Shown piece by piece: positions 1-11,378 of a DNA stretch of 64,000 bases. The notes under the pieces were generated by a model, which was given only the letters and a program-made list of their open reading frames with translations, was not told the origin of the DNA and ran no database searches. A program made the translations under genes and the position numbers. Location of the stretch: positions 10,602,001-10,666,000 of the forward strand of contig NC_088307.1 of NCBI RefSeq assembly GCF_032854445.1, in the 5' to 3' direction. Position 1 is the stretch's first letter. Every line of letters begins with the position of its first letter. The DNA is from Liolophura sinensis (lineage: Eukaryota > Mollusca > Polyplacophora > Chitonida > Chitonidae).

Positions 1-27
1 GCTTCGCTCGAAGCAGATATGAGCAGA

Positions 28-160
28 TTTATTTATTTATTTATTTGACTGGTGTTTAACACCGTACTCAGGAACTTTTCATCTATAACGGTAGCCAGGT
101 TTGTGAGTGAAGGAAACCGCATTGCCCGGAGTAAATCATCGTCTTGCCGCAGGTAAGAGT
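28..160 (-). mobile_element. SINE family A, degenerate 3' part
   Basis: This is the first of many copies of a tRNA-derived SINE. Read on its sense strand, the full element has a tRNA-like head (A-box-like GCTCAGTTGGTTAGCGCGC, B-box-like AGTTCAAGTCC), then a conserved central part (CCACCATAATGCTGGCCGCC, TATAAGTGAAATATTCTTGAG, TACGGCGTAAAACACCAAT) and an (AAAT)n tail, about 265-330 bp in all. Here only the tail and a diverged central part remain, on the minus strand. The central domain resembles those reported for mollusc SINEs; the exact family name is not assigned. Confidence 0.6.
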
Positions 161-169
161 GGGGGAAAG

Positions 170-500
170 CATGTTTCTTCGTTGTTTTTCCGTGTATTTT
201 TTCACGTTTTTCTGTGACTGTGTTATGCTTGTATTGTTTCATGTTTTTTCTGTGATTTTCCGTGTCTTTTTCCATGTCAACTATGTGTTTTTCTATGTTT
301 TGTTCCAGATTTTTTCTGTGACTTTCCGTGTCTTATCCGTATCTTATGTTTTGTTTCGTGTCTTTCCGTGCCCCATAAACTGCCTGTCTCATGAAAAATA
401 ATTTCTAAGACAAGTATTATTGGGAAATGACAAAAAAGTGTTTTGTTCTGTGTCTTATACCTTGTCTTGTTCCGTGTATTATCGTATCTTGGTTTTTTTT
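170..500. repeat. T-rich low-complexity stretch
   Basis: The stretch is dominated by T with a loosely repeated motif of the TTTTCCGTGTCTTTT kind, found at irregular 20-40 base spacing. Open frames through it are composition artefacts. No gene is visible. Confidence 0.6.
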
Positions 501-1376
501 CGTACATTTGTCAGACAATCTTTTGTACCTATTACCGTACCATTGCGCTATATGTGCGATTATTGAACTCGTGCGACATCTTGGTGAAAACAGGCCCTGA
601 ATCTTAATTAGTTTCTACTATCTTGTCACACATGACAGAGTTTTAAGCAAGCGACTAAAATGTACCTTTCACTCAAGCGATAACATAAAGGCCTAGTTAT
701 AATTCATTTTTTTTAGTAAAAGTTACGCAATAGAACCTTAAGTATTTTACACTGATGTATATCTGAACCCGTTTAAAAGAGAACCAAAAGATTAAAGCAC
801 CAGGTTTCAAGATTGCAACAGATGAAAGATGCACTTTTGATCAAAGTGATGGAAATCCTATTTCAAAAAGCTCTTAAGCAGATAAGATATGTAGGCTGCG
901 TTGTTGGTAAAACTTTTCTAAAATTTCTCGTGGGTTTTCCGTGCGATCAATTACGATAATTCAGGAAATTGGATTTGAGTGTTTTTTTACTCCACATCTG
1001 CTTTTTAACCTGTTTAAGAAATGTACGTTAGATGATGTTATCAAAGTAACGAAAATGGTCTCGCAGTCCGAAATGTCTTCTCATGCTGGGTACCAGATGT
1101 GTTTTTTTTTAAATAAATATTACAGTGTTTCAAGAAAAAGATTTACCTCAAATAGGGTAAAAATCCAGGAGAAACAACTTTTTTTATGTTTGTAAAATTT
1201 GTTTCCCCTTTCGATGATTTTTAACAGCAGCGCGTATTTCTAAGCTATTTTCCTTTTGCAATAGGCTTACTGCAGAGAAACTAAGAGCCGTTTCCGAAAA
1301 AACAAACATTACCAATAAAGATAGTATCACGTTTAAATAATTTCGGAGAAACACACAATAACATAAGCCATTCCAC
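501..1376. other. Stretch with no recognised feature
   Basis: AT-rich sequence. I see no open frame with coding character, splice-bounded exon, SINE box or tandem repeat. Confidence 0.4.
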
Positions 1377-1380
1377 TTGA

Positions 1381-1790
1381 TTCAGCAAGAAATCCAGTGT
1401 ACTTCAGTTAGGATCAGAAAGGAGTACGGCGTGCTTCAGCAAGAAATCCAGTGTGGTTCAGTTAGGATCAGAAAGGAGTACGGTGTGCTTCAGCAAGAAA
1501 TCCAGTGTGGTTCAGTTAGGATCAGAAAGGAGTACGGTGTGCTTCAGCAAGTAATCCAGTGTGGTTCAGAAAGGAATCCGGTGTAGCTCAGCAAGCAAAG
1601 AATCAAGTGTTGCTCAATAAGAAATCCGGATTGTTTCAGCAAGGAATCGGGTGCGGTTCAGCAAGGAATCGAGTAGGGTTCAGCAAGCAATCCAGTGCGG
1701 TTCAGAAAGGAATCCTGTGCAGTTCAGCAAGCAATCCAGTGATGTTCAGCAAGCAATTCAGAGGGTTTCTGTGAAAAATCCAGCTGTTAA
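1381..1790 (+). repeat. Minisatellite, 54-bp unit grading into ~21-bp units
   Basis: Units beginning TTCAGCAAGAAATCCAG start at 1381, 1435, 1489 and 1543, an exact 54-base period. From about 1560 to 1770 the array continues as shorter units of about 20-24 bases built on TTCAGCAAGCAATCCAGTG. Because 54 is divisible by three, an open frame runs through the first part, but it is repeat-encoded (QQEIQC.SVRIRKEYGV) and I do not call it a gene. Confidence 0.85.
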
Positions 1791-2340
1791 AATGGCTCAT
1801 GTCATGCGATGAATGCATGGAGAGATTATTTGTGAGCTATACAGTTCCTTAAACCTACATATGGCGCAACCGGAACACCGGGTGTCGCAGCGCTGAGATT
1901 TATTATGCTCCATCCAGGGCCATCGTAATATCTTATGTGACAACACCCACGAGGCTTAAAGATACTTGAAAATTCCATATGCGCAGTTACAACTTACAAA
2001 GTGCTCTTTAAATGAAAGGGGCAAGTTATGGTCCCAAAACTAATCTTTATTTAACTGCCTAATCGCATCCTGTAGCTGACCCGTAGCAGTAGGCAGAAAG
2101 AGCGAAGCGAATAAAGAAATCTCTAGAAGGCTCAAAAGATTACCCCCAGGCCTTTGATAGGTGCTTTGACTCGTAGTTCTGCTAATAGGTATTTCCCCTT
2201 TTGTCCAGAAACACGCCAACTCGCCAAGTGATATATACAGAAAACGCAAGCGCGCTAATAAAGAATAAATTCAGACAACTGCTTATACAGTTATCGCAGA
2301 ACTTCGACCATAGTATCATCATCCCTGTGCCATCGCAGAG

Positions 2341-2473
2341 TTTCTTTATGGATAACAACTTCTGAAATACCGATGTTTCGATGTACATTCTAACATCGTT
2401 ATCAAGAATGTGACGTTAGAATGTACGCCGAAACGTCGGTAAAAATAAATCAGAAGTTGTTATTCATAAAAAA
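2341..2473. repeat. Imperfect inverted repeat (fold-back)
   Basis: The left arm (about 2341-2397) and right arm (about 2411-2473) are reverse complements over about 55 bases with one small gap. Shared cores include ATAACAACTTCTGA and GTACATTCTAAC. Only some 13 bases separate the arms, so the RNA or single strand would form a long hairpin. It may be a fold-back element; no flanking duplication was identified. Confidence 0.7.
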
Positions 2474-3037
2474 AACTTTGTGGTGTCACTCTGTCAACTT
2501 CCATATGCATCTTACAGACCTCTTTTCTATGCCATTCTATTGAACGCCCTCTGACTGCGCTACTCTAAAAATGTGTTAATTTTTACAGAAAGTTTGTTGT
2601 CAATGATGGTAGAATTTATTCTGTGTATATATATATATTCTATTTATAAGTCAGTATGGTGTCTCAACATGACCCGAAAAGACAACATATACCGTATAAA
2701 CCGTAGTATTTTCGGAAAAATGATTGAAAGAGACCTAAATTCTCAGAGCCATTTTTTTCTGACGTAGTTCGGTTACTTTATACATCATTTTGCAATGTGG
2801 AATTCTCACAACACCCTGGACCGAATGTCTCGTCGACCACACTCTATATTCTATATCACAAAGTGTGAGGTGTAAACAAGGTTAGAGTGGCGTCACAGAT
2901 GTGTTCACGGGCTGTAGAAATAACTTGGACCAGATTTGCTTAGACTGATAACATCGCCCTGCAATTTCTCGATATGGGAGCTTTTCGTTACTTTGAACTG
3001 CGATATATCAGAAATTCAACATAAAAAAACTGAAGGT
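2474..3037. other. Stretch with no recognised feature
   Basis: AT-rich sequence with short random open frames only. Confidence 0.35.
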
Positions 3038-3365
3038 CGCTTCGGTGGCCTAATGATTAGAGCGTCCGCCTCGAAGTCGGAGGACCTCGGGACCAATCCC
3101 AGGTTGGGTCATACCAAAGATTTTAAAAATGCTACTTGTTGCTGCCTCGCTTGGCGTGAGCACTGAGAGGTGAAAGCAAGCAAACATGACCGGTTGGTCT
3201 GGTGTCAGTATAATGTGACTGGGTGGCCTGTCATGTCTGGTGTCTTCAGCATGATACTTCAGTGGCGGCAGCACTTTGGCGGCATTGACCTCCCCCTCCC
3301 AACAAGTATACACACATCTAACAACTCCTCGTTGTATAAAATTGCATGACGTACGTTATCAACCC
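3038..3365 (+). mobile_element. SINE family B, near full length
   Basis: The element starts with a tRNA-like head (CTTCGGTGGCCTAATGATTAGAGCGTCCGCC, later GGGACCAATCCCAGG). It continues with the family-B body: CTTGCTGCCTCGCTTGGCG-like, CACTGAGAGGT, GGTTGGTCTGGTGTCAGT, CATGATACTTCAGTGGCGGCAGCAC. The 3' end is diverged; better copies (51543-51895) end in a CATTC repeat tail. It is a second tRNA-derived SINE family, distinct from A. Confidence 0.75.
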
Positions 3366-3867
3366 ATATGAACGCTTCACTGAGTGTTCTCTCTCGCCTC
3401 CTCCTGGATAATCTATGTATAAACAAAAGTGAGAAAATCTTGTCTGTGACCTTCAACAGTGGAAAAACAGTCACTCATTTATATATCTGATTGCTTTTTT
3501 AAGACCCAGAGTTTATTTGAGATCAATGCAGTTTTGTTAGTGAATGAATTCTTAATGTCGAAAGTTAATCTGCGACCTTCGGCATGTTAATGGCGAACGT
3601 TGCCACGTATGGCATACGACATGCTAACGGAAGGTAAGTATCTCACATGTAAGCTCACATCAGAGAACGCCAATGATTGCTTCTTGTCACAAATACAAGC
3701 AGCGGATCTTGAAAATTAGTTGTCCTTAAATGGAAGTGAACTTCAGCACTTGCTTCCCGGTATCCACAGTTAGGCCTACACGTACTGCGAGTAGCGGTTC
3801 TGGTAGCCGACAATGGCACGGTCTGATGCATCCTCGCGTTCTAATGTAAATTGTAGCAGATATACAT

Positions 3868-3970
3868 TGACAAATGCCCGGTTTCCACCCACCATAATGC
3901 TGACCGCCGTCGTATAAGTGAAATATTCTTGAGTACGGCGTAAAACACCAATCAAATAAATAAATAAACA
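3868..3970 (+). mobile_element. SINE family A, 3' fragment
   Basis: The match is to the central domain (GGTTTCCACCCACCATAATG, GTATAAGTGAAATATTCTTG) followed by an AAATAAAT tail. The tRNA head is missing, as expected of 5'-truncated retroposition. Confidence 0.85.
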
Positions 3971-4634
3971 CTGACAAATGGATAGTTAATTTAGTACGGT
4001 TACAGTGGAAGCACGACGTGGACAAGGACTTCATAGTTTCCTCTGCACTTAATGTTCTCTGGGAACACGGTGACAATAAACGGATGACAACGCTCCTGTC
4101 GCAGTTTACGCAATCTAACGGACAAGGGGCCGATTCCATAAAAATATATTTGACTTAAGTCAAAATTAAACATTTCATTACAGTGCTTAGAATTTTGTAT
4201 TGCAAGTTTGAAGTTTGACACTTTAGGGTTATCATTAACGAGGTGGTAAAAGTTTAATATTTATCGTCCCGAAAATTAGGCTTTGAAGTCCAATCTCAAA
4301 TGTTGACTTAAGTCAGAAATGGTTTTGTGTAATAAGCCCCAGTTGTCTTGCACCAGTACAGTGTGCACATCTGAAAGTGACATGGGAGTAGTTCGCCGAA
4401 GCGCAGGCCCCGGGCTCACGAAGCCATCTTAGACTTGATTCAAAATTTCAAATCACTTTAAAATTGTTATTTCTGATGTAACAAGGTCAAAATATTGCTC
4501 GACAACGAAAGACCTGGGTAAGTTATTGTACTACTATTTCAGTTAAAGTAACGGAAAGGGACAAATCAAATTTAATGATTAAAGTTATGACTCTAAGAAC
4601 GCGGCGAGATCCTTGGCCCAGCAATCTATCTGGG

Positions 4635-4725
4635 GACTCCGGTTTCCTCCAACAATAAAACTGACCACAGTCGTTTAAGTGAAAAGTTCTTTAGTATGGC
4701 GTTAAAAAACGTACAACGAAATCCA
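4635..4725 (+). mobile_element. SINE family A, old 3' fragment
   Basis: Diverged match to the central domain (GGTTTCCTCCAACAATAAAACTGACC, then AGTATGGCGTTAAAAAACG). It sits immediately downstream of the first NAT-like gene's stop codon and could supply part of its 3' UTR. Confidence 0.6.
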
Positions 4726-4745
4726 TTGAATTCTATGAGGGAATT

Positions 4746-5636
4746 TTAAACTGATTTGTTAAACAACCCCAACGTGTTAACCGCCTTAGATACTAATGCT
4801 CGATATTCCTGGAAAACTGGGAAATGACCACAGACAGCATTGACTAAATCAGCCGAAGTTTCGTACTCAGTACCATCCAGTTCTTTGGTATCATTTTCTA
4901 CTAAAACAACCTTGTTGCGAATTGCGCAAGCACGTTGACCCGGAAACATTGTGCATCTAAAAATGGCATGGGATGTTGTGGCCGTGTAAGTTTCGAATAC
5001 CCGGTCAAATTCTTCGTCTATCTCTTCAATGGAGAAAGGTTTTAGTTCAAAATCATAATATCGTTTCCACTCAGACTTGGCATCATTTGGTTCTAAAGAC
5101 TTTACTAAGGAGTGTCTTTTATGTAAACGCAGCACTTTCCCGTTGGATTGCTTCACCAATTTATAGCACAAGAATGACTGGCAATATTCAGCAGATTCCA
5201 GGTCAAAGTTCAAATCGACCGCTTGGAATGTCGGGAAACCACAACCGGCATCCACAAGGAAGAGATCTCCGGGACTGGCGACATTTCGTGCGATGATGAC
5301 CACATGGTTGTGTGGCTGAGAGACGGATGATTTCGTTAAATAGACATCGAATCCTAGCGCAGAGAGGAGTGCAAACATGAAGATATTCAGTTCATAACAC
5401 AAGCCTCCTACACCACAACAGACATTCTCTTTCACAGTTACCCAATTTGGCCGATGTCTCCATTTCATTGGCACTGCGTGGAGAGTGATGGTTTGAATGG
5501 GAACTCTCGCGTGAAACGACGTTAATATTTTGTTCAAAAGATGCAAACCACGGACGTTGAGCAAGTTTGCAGCATCAGGAATATTGAGATTGCTGGAGAT
5601 GTAATTCAAGGCTTCATCGCGTGACATTGCCATCAT
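4746..5636 (-). CDS. Arylamine N-acetyltransferase-like protein 1
   Basis: Predicted 296-residue cytosolic enzyme that would move an acetyl group from acetyl-CoA to arylamines, hydrazines or related acceptors through a cysteine thioester. The NAT triad is visible: Cys80 in GGLCYELN, His111 in HNHVV and Asp129 in LVDAGCGFP. RVPIQTITLH near residue 44 matches the conserved N-terminal NAT segment. Vertebrate NATs are about 290 residues, so the length is normal. The frame is open further upstream, but TTTATTTTTATACAG ending at 5640 is a good splice acceptor and the first ATG after it (5636) gives MMAMSRDE. A leader intron before an intronless coding exon is also the vertebrate NAT layout. The usual Arg before the active-site GG is replaced by Val. 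A paralogue lies at 11379-12278 on the same strand. Substrate unknown. Confidence 0.9.
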   Translation of the reverse strand: MMAMSRDEALNYISSNLNIPDAANLLNVRGLHLLNKILTSFHARVPIQTITLHAVPMKWRHRPNWVTVKENVCCGVGGLCYELNIFMFALLSALGFDVYLTKSSVSQPHNHVVIIARNVASPGDLFLVDAGCGFPTFQAVDLNFDLESAEYCQSFLCYKLVKQSNGKVLRLHKRHSLVKSLEPNDAKSEWKRYYDFELKPFSIEEIDEEFDRVFETYTATTSHAIFRCTMFPGQRACAIRNKVVLVENDTKELDGTEYETSADLVNAVCGHFPVFQEYRALVSKAVNTLGLFNKSV

Positions 5637-5775
5637 CACCTGTATAAAAATAAAAAAAATAATAAAAATAAAAAAATACATGTTTTAAAGAGATAACTTC
5701 CGATCACGTGAATACTCATGCTTAAGATAAGTAAGTGAATATATTTTTACTGCGGCCGATTTCTCAAGGTGATTT

Positions 5776-5900
5776 TGATTTTATTTATTTGATTAGTGTT
5801 TTACGCCGTACACTTATACGATAGCCGCCAGAATTCTGATGGGAGGAAACCGGGTAGAGCCCTGGGGAAACCCACGACCATTCCCGGGTTGCTGACAGTT
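5776..5900 (-). mobile_element. SINE family A, 3' fragment
   Basis: Tail (ATTTATTTGATTAGTG), central domain with a short deletion in the ATATTCTTGAG block, and GGAAACCGGGTAGAGCCC. It lies just upstream of the first NAT-like coding exon, inside or next to its 5' leader intron. Confidence 0.8.
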
Positions 5901-6404
5901 CCATGGTGATTTTGACTTAAGATTATAAAAAAACTAAATATGCAGTTTGTTGTCAAATGGATTCAAATTTCGATAAATTCGATCTAATTAAACGTTTCGA
6001 ATTTGACCCCATAACATTTCAGGTTTAATTTGCATCAACGGTAAAACCTAACATCGTTGAGTCAGCCCCAGTGCCGTGAAGTGGAGAAATTTTGGACAGG
6101 GATGCTATTTCTGTTGTCGTTAAGACGAATGTGTTTTCCGGTACAGCAGTGTACCTGATCGACTTGTCAAGTGGAGGAAGGGTTCAGCTTTGGTAAGCGC
6201 ACACTTTCGTTTTCAATGACATAAAGTGAGAAGTATATCAATAACAAGACATGCATGAATATGTGTTTTTTTTAAGGAAATTGAATGAAGATTATCGCGT
6301 CAGTTTGAGGTGTTTATACACCTTGTAGTAGACCAAGGGGCCTTAGTCTACGATGGCGGAAAGGTACGAGTCTGTTATGTATGAAGGAATGATAAGTGTT
6401 GTTG
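5901..6404. other. Stretch with no recognised feature
   Basis: Presumed leader or upstream region of the first NAT-like gene. The non-coding first exon is probably here or further upstream, but I cannot place it. Confidence 0.3.
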
Positions 6405-6725
6405 TAGTTGTTTAACGCTGTACTCAAAAATTTCTCAGTCAGAAGACGACGAGGAGTCATTAGGTGTGCGTAAATATATTGTGTCTTCTTTGAATCAGGG
6501 CGAGTCCATCACTGAAGTATCGTACAGAAGACACCAGACATGACACTCTATCCAGTCGCATTGCACTGATAAAGGATCAACCGGTCATGTTTCCTTGCTC
6601 TAACCTCTCAGTGCTGAGCATCAAGCGAGCCAGCAATAAGCCTAAGTCTTTGGTATGTCTCAGCTTTGATCCCTTGGTCTACAGACTTCGAAGCGTACGC
6701 TTTAACTATTAGGCCAAGAAAGCGG
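6405..6725 (-). mobile_element. SINE family B, near full length
   Basis: Reading minus, the tRNA-like head lies at about 6680-6725 (TTGGCCTAATAGTTAAAGCG), followed by CTCAGCACTGAGAGGTTAGAGC, GACCGGTTGATCC and the CGTCGTCTTCTGACTGA 3' part. It is moderately diverged. Confidence 0.7.
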
Positions 6726-7185
6726 TGACACCAGTATACGTAAAAGTGAGACAAAGGCCTACCTTTACATTACGTTTCATACTGTATTACTCTTATCATA
6801 GTATATACTGTTCAGTGCAATTGCTTAGTTTGTACGAAACTTGACCACAACATGGCCTTTTTCTTAAACTCAAAATAATTAATCTGTTAAAGGAGAAGAA
6901 AACTTAAAAACATGACACTATGGGCTGAAAAGAGCCAATTTTTTTTCTATCTGGCGATGCCTGCTGCATAAATTAACATATCAATTTTTTAGTGTAATGC
7001 CGAACCGGGTAAGCAGACAGTTGCTTTCCATGGTGCAGTTTATTATATTGTATTCTGGTATCAACCGCGATTATGCTGGTGATCTGCGAGTTTTCCGCAG
7101 CCAGGTGCTTTTTCATTGTTCTCATGATACTGTTTATTAAAGGTGATGGCAGCGAAACACTTTGAGTAACTATAGATAGATTGAG

Positions 7186-7470
7186 TGAGTGAGTGAGTGA
7201 GTGCTTGGGGTTTAACGTCGTACTTAACAAGTGCCTCCTTGTTGCAGAATGAATTTTCCACCGCTCTTTTGCATACTGTTGCTTCACTGAGACGACTACC
7301 GAAGGCAAGTAAGCCATTATACTGATTCGAGTCAACCAGTCGTTGCACTATCATGCTGAACGTGAGACTTTTAAAGTCTTAGGCGTGACTCGACCCAGAA
7401 TTGACCCTGGATCTACCGCTCCACCTAAGCGGACGCACCACCAACTGTGCTATCGGGGCCGGTAAATAAC
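7186..7470 (-). mobile_element. SINE family C
   Basis: This third SINE family has a tRNA-like head (read minus: GATAGCACAGTTGGTGGTGCGTCCGC), then AGATCCAGGGTCAATTCTGG, AGTGCAACGACTGGTTGACTC, CTTGCCTTCGGTAGTCGTCTCAGTGAAGCAAC, and a (CACT)n tail seen here as GAGTGAGTGAGTGAGTG. The 3' end shares CGACGTTAAACCCCAAGCACT with family B, suggesting a common 3' module. Confidence 0.75.
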
Positions 7471-7614
7471 TCTAGATCATTGACGTTTAATATATTACTA
7501 CGAATATCACTGCAATCTTGTTTTTACTTTATACTACTTAGTTAATGTCGATTGTGCGTAAGGTGCTAATATATCGGCATTTACATGAACAGCTGGAATG
7601 CAACCATAACTGAA

Positions 7615-7720
7615 GAAAGTTTACATTAGGCCGTATTTCACCGGTGACGTGTGACAGTTTGTCGACTTCCACACTTTCGTTGCTGATCTGGTTTTCATAT
7701 TTTAACAATTATTAACATTT
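7615..7720 (+). repeat. Dispersed repeat family F, fragment
   Basis: GGCCGTATTTCACCGGT, then a CACACTTTCGTTGCTGATCTGGTTTT-like block, recur at 28932, 44930 and, in other versions, at 8340, 37760, 56640 and 63600. No coding capacity is visible; probably a decayed transposon or non-autonomous element. Confidence 0.45.
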
Positions 7721-7784
7721 TAACCTACTCACATTAAAAACCATACACGTTGGTTTCATTATTACATGGCATTTATAATGGTGG

Positions 7785-8005
7785 TTGAGTAAGGCTTGGG
7801 ACTACCCGGCCCTTGACCAACGAGGTAGTGAGTTCAAATCCATCTCTCGCAGCTTCATCCCCGGCTTTAAGTCAGGAGGTTTGTCAGATACCTTGCAAAG
7901 GTAGATCGTTTACTCCGGACACTCGGGTTTAGTCCACCCATAAAACTGACCGCCTCGTTTAAGTAAAAAATACAACACAAATAAATAAAAAAAAATCAAA
8001 TAAAT
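7785..8005 (+). mobile_element. Diverged tRNA-derived SINE
   Basis: Contains GAGTTCAAATCCATCTC (B-box-like), a weak version of the family-A central domain (CCACCCATAAAACTGACCGCCTCGTTTAAG) and an AAATAAAT tail. The head differs from family A, so it may be a related SINE with another tRNA promoter. Confidence 0.5.
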
Positions 8006-8081
8006 AAGCCCCGGCCCTCACCGTTTGCCTGAGAACTCCAGATAAAACCCTGTTAGTTCATTTCTGTCCGAGTAGAATATA

Positions 8082-8315
8082 CAGGGTGTCCCAGAAGTCG
8101 CGCACCATCCAGGTTGAGGTTGAATGCTTGAGCTACAGAGCGGTGTGTTGCCCCATTTCTTCCAAACATAAAAACCAATTCAACTCCTTCTTGTACTGTT
8201 AGTTTATTAGCCATAATTAACTCTGAAAGAGAAAAAAAAATTTAAAATCAGTATTAAATCTGAAACAGAGAAAAAAATGAAAATCAGGATGGTGCAAGAC
8301 TTCTGGGATACCCTG
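8082..8315 (-). mobile_element. Tc1/mariner-type MITE, copy 1
   Basis: A 234-bp element with terminal inverted repeats of about 29 bases (CAGGGTGTCCCAGAAGTCGC at the left end, its near-complement ending ATACCCTG at the right) and a TA on each side (8080-8081, 8316-8317), the target duplication of the Tc1/mariner superfamily. On the minus strand an ATG at about 8215 opens a frame (MANKLTVQEGVELVFMFG..) that runs out through the left terminal repeat and looks like the helix-turn-helix start of a transposase. The element is thus probably an internally deleted transposon. A sister copy lies at 37927-38157. Confidence 0.85.
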
Positions 8316-8339
8316 TACATTAATTTATCTGATTTATTT

Positions 8340-8515
8340 TTTTGTAATATTGTGACGACAGTGACAGTTGGCAAGTTATAACACGCAACCGATGAAATAC
8401 GTCCTCGTTGTCAGTTTACCTCAGTTATGGTTTTATTCTAACTGTTCATATAAATGCTTTAACAGTAGCAATTTATATCCCCCTAATATCACGGCTTAAG
8501 CAGTGTTAGGCAGTA
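8340..8515 (+). repeat. Dispersed repeat family F copy
   Basis: Shares with 56640-56830 the blocks AACCGATGAAATACG-like, GGTTTTATTCTAACTGTTCATATAAATGCTT and a GGCTTAAGCAG.G.TAGG block. It directly follows the MITE at 8082-8315; the copy at 37760 also lies beside a MITE copy, so the two may once have been one larger unit. Confidence 0.55.
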
Positions 8516-10557
8516 AAAATGCAGAGATATTAACTGCGATTTATTACACGTTACTGGTCCAGAATGACTCAAATTGCTGTGGTGTCATTAATAAATTTCG
8601 TATATTTATTATTGGATTTATACGACGACGGCCAGCTAATGGTACTAGTACACCTTCTCAGAGGAAGCCAGTAAGACTACATAGTTCGAGGAAGATACCC
8701 ACCGACCACCCAGTTGGCACAGACTATAAACAGCTCGTAATACTATATTAACATGTATTTTAGGTCACACATAAATGATCAATACTCACCGCTACATGCT
8801 AGCAGAAGCAATACAAATCGCATTAAGCACGACACGTCATATACTATATCACGGTACAATGAAGTAATGAATCGCCAGCACGTGGAATCCTATGCACGTA
8901 ATATTCGCGAAGCCTTACCTTGTGCGATTATACAACACAGAAATAATGGCCCCACTGGACTAGAGTTGCTATACGTTTGGCCGACTGTAAATCTCGCGGT
9001 GAATTGTGAGACAACACTTTATTTCAAATAAGTGGTTGTAGCCAGTTTCCAATTTTAAGTTATGTATAATTTCCATTCCCCACTCCCTCTGCTTGTGATG
9101 TCGTGATGACAATATAAGTAGTCGGCGGCACTCGTATGGCTGTTTACGTGCCAGAACGCTCGTTAAGCATTTGTACCTCACAAGTGGGAAAGTTTGTTAT
9201 TAGTTTGCCACAGGTACCCCAGTTTATTGCACCCAGAGGAAGAATCGTATAAATGACAAAATAAATTAGGAAATAATTAATTCAATGTTATATTTACATC
9301 GGGATAAAATAAGTCAATATATACACCCCTTGGCACCTCCTCAAAACACACACACACACACACGGGCCGTTTTATTTGGTAATACTCAAAAGACTCATAC
9401 TGACGAAAACAATTCGTTTTGTTAGAAAAAGAAATACTTAAGATTTGTTGGAGGATGGTTAACCACAGTGTGGACTTTTTGGACCACATGGCACAAGTTG
9501 AAGTACACTGACGTCATCACTTCTTTTCAGCCACATTAAACACTTTCTCTCATTTTTATATTTCTACGTTCTACATAATTACACACGTAGTATTACACCC
9601 GCATTGTATTTAATGTGGATATATAACAGTTAACGCATGTTTCATAAGACTGAAAACGAACTGTGCCGTCCCCGTGCTCAACGGACTGATAAATATCCAC
9701 CAAAAGGTGCACCAAACTTGATTATTATTTCTTTTTTGCATTTTTTTTTTCACTAAAAAAAACCATCAAACGCCCATTTGGAATCTACAGGTAGTCGATT
9801 TTCAGATGAGTACTTTAAAATGCAAGTACATATCACATGAAAGATCATTAAACACTGTATGACAAAGTACTTCCATTGATTTATTGCGACTTGTTCCAAC
9901 GGATTATATAAAATAGTTTTAAAACATCAGATGCCACGATCGTCTGTACAGTGACCTTGACCGTTTAAATGACGTCACATCCATATTTTTTGCATGAAAC
10001 GGCCCGTTTTAACGTCCATTCGGCCAATGCATTCGCAGATCTGTATGAAAATGCATTTCGAATGACGAAATCTGGCTGTCTATGAGTGCTGAGAGACAAA
10101 AAACGTTATGTGACGTGACTGATTCAAATGTAGTCAAAGGCCATCGTAAAATTCAACGCTTCAAAAGCATTTAACTGGGCTGAATATGGCTAATATGGCT
10201 TCAGGTCATATATTTAAATCAATCAGTCATCCATTCAATTATTCATACAAGTGTTGCCTAGTCCACACATGAGAATCTGTGACCAAAGGTATCACTGCCC
10301 GAAGGCTGATAGCGTTGGTAGTATTTCTCACTAAACCCATTATTGCCAAACTGACATTCAAATGCTGACATTAAACATCTGAATTTGGGTTGACCTTATA
10401 CTTAAATGTCGAAGCTCTCCTACTTGCCTCTTCTATCTTCTACTTCATGCCTTGTGCGGAGCAATATAATACAAAAATGCAATAATTTGTTCTCTGCTCT
10501 TTACTTTTGTATTTGAGAAAGAGTTGAAGCAATATTCAACTACCAATAATTGATGTA
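8516..10557. other. 2-kb stretch without a recognised gene
   Basis: Contains only short random open frames. A small (CA)n tract lies at 9348-9364. No SINE, splice-bounded exon or transposon motif was seen on either strand. Confidence 0.4.
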
Positions 10558-10735
10558 CTTAATTGATTGGTATAGTACACCGTACTCGAGAATATTTCAC
10601 TTATACGACAGCGGCCAGTATTATGGTGGCGCGACGGGGAGGGGGGGGGGGGATCGACTGAGCCCGGGGAAAAATCCACGACAATCTGCAAGTTACTGAC
10701 AAACCTTCCCACGAACGTCAGTAGAGGAAAACAGC
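10558..10735 (-). mobile_element. SINE family A, partial
   Basis: Tail and central domain (CCGTACTCGAGAATATTTCACTTATACG), then a G-run of 13 at 10639-10651 replacing part of the GGGAGGAAACCGGGC segment. The head is diverged or lost. Confidence 0.75.
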
Positions 10736-11378
10736 ATTTGATGTCGTCAATGACGTCACAAAACTATTTCTCCGCCTTTGTCAGAATAAAATTCTTGTGA
10801 ACTCATGTACTGTCTTAATGTGAACGACAAAGTTAAATGAAACTAAATGAGAGCGTTGTGACATCAGTGACGACATACTGCAGGTAGGCTGCTGCTGACC
10901 CAGTTTATTAATGGTTAGAGGTTTAATTTACATTTGGTATTTGTCTCCCTTTCACATACGATAAATTTGTGGACAAAGTTTCAGAGGCCCACATAATTTT
11001 ATATGTAAATAATGTCAATGCACTTGACTGCGGTTTGGATGCTGTAATTATTACATTTTCCTCTCAATTTCGTTTGTGTTTATAGCCGTTCACAATACAT
11101 CTTTTATTTATAAAATGTGCCATGCACGGATTCGAACCTGTGCCCCCCGACTCACTGAATCAAGGACTAGAGAATTTTATCACAAATCTTTGTGCAACAG
11201 TTTGGTCAGTGACCTTAGATTTAGAATAGGTTTTGGTTGCATATGCACGAATTTCTAAACTGAGCTTTCATTTTTTCAGAGCAGTTATTTTCGATTAATT
11301 CGCCACCATTTTGCATATGTGTATCACTGGCAAACCAAAAATAATCTTCACTCAAATTAGAGTGAATTCTTTTTAATC
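10736..11378. other. Region downstream of the second NAT-like gene
   Basis: Probably includes the 3' UTR of the gene that ends at 11379; a possible AATAAA on the minus strand lies at 11103-11108. GGATTCGAACCTG at about 11128 resembles a tRNA T-arm, but no clover leaf can be built around it. Confidence 0.35.

Noticed and set aside
1377-1774. Open frames of about 70 codons through the 54-bp repeat
   Set aside because: The frame is open only because the unit length is a multiple of three; there is no start context, splice signal or conserved motif.
5637-5681. N-terminal extension of the first NAT-like protein (FFIFIIFFIFIQV)
   Set aside because: It would look like a membrane anchor, but it is the polypyrimidine tract of a splice acceptor; the paralogue has no such extension and has its own acceptor at the same place.
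7785-8005. Possible functional tRNA gene
   Set aside because: It has a B-box-like GAGTTCAAATCC but no foldable acceptor stem and it runs into a SINE body. All other tRNA-like heads in the window are SINE promoters for the same reason.
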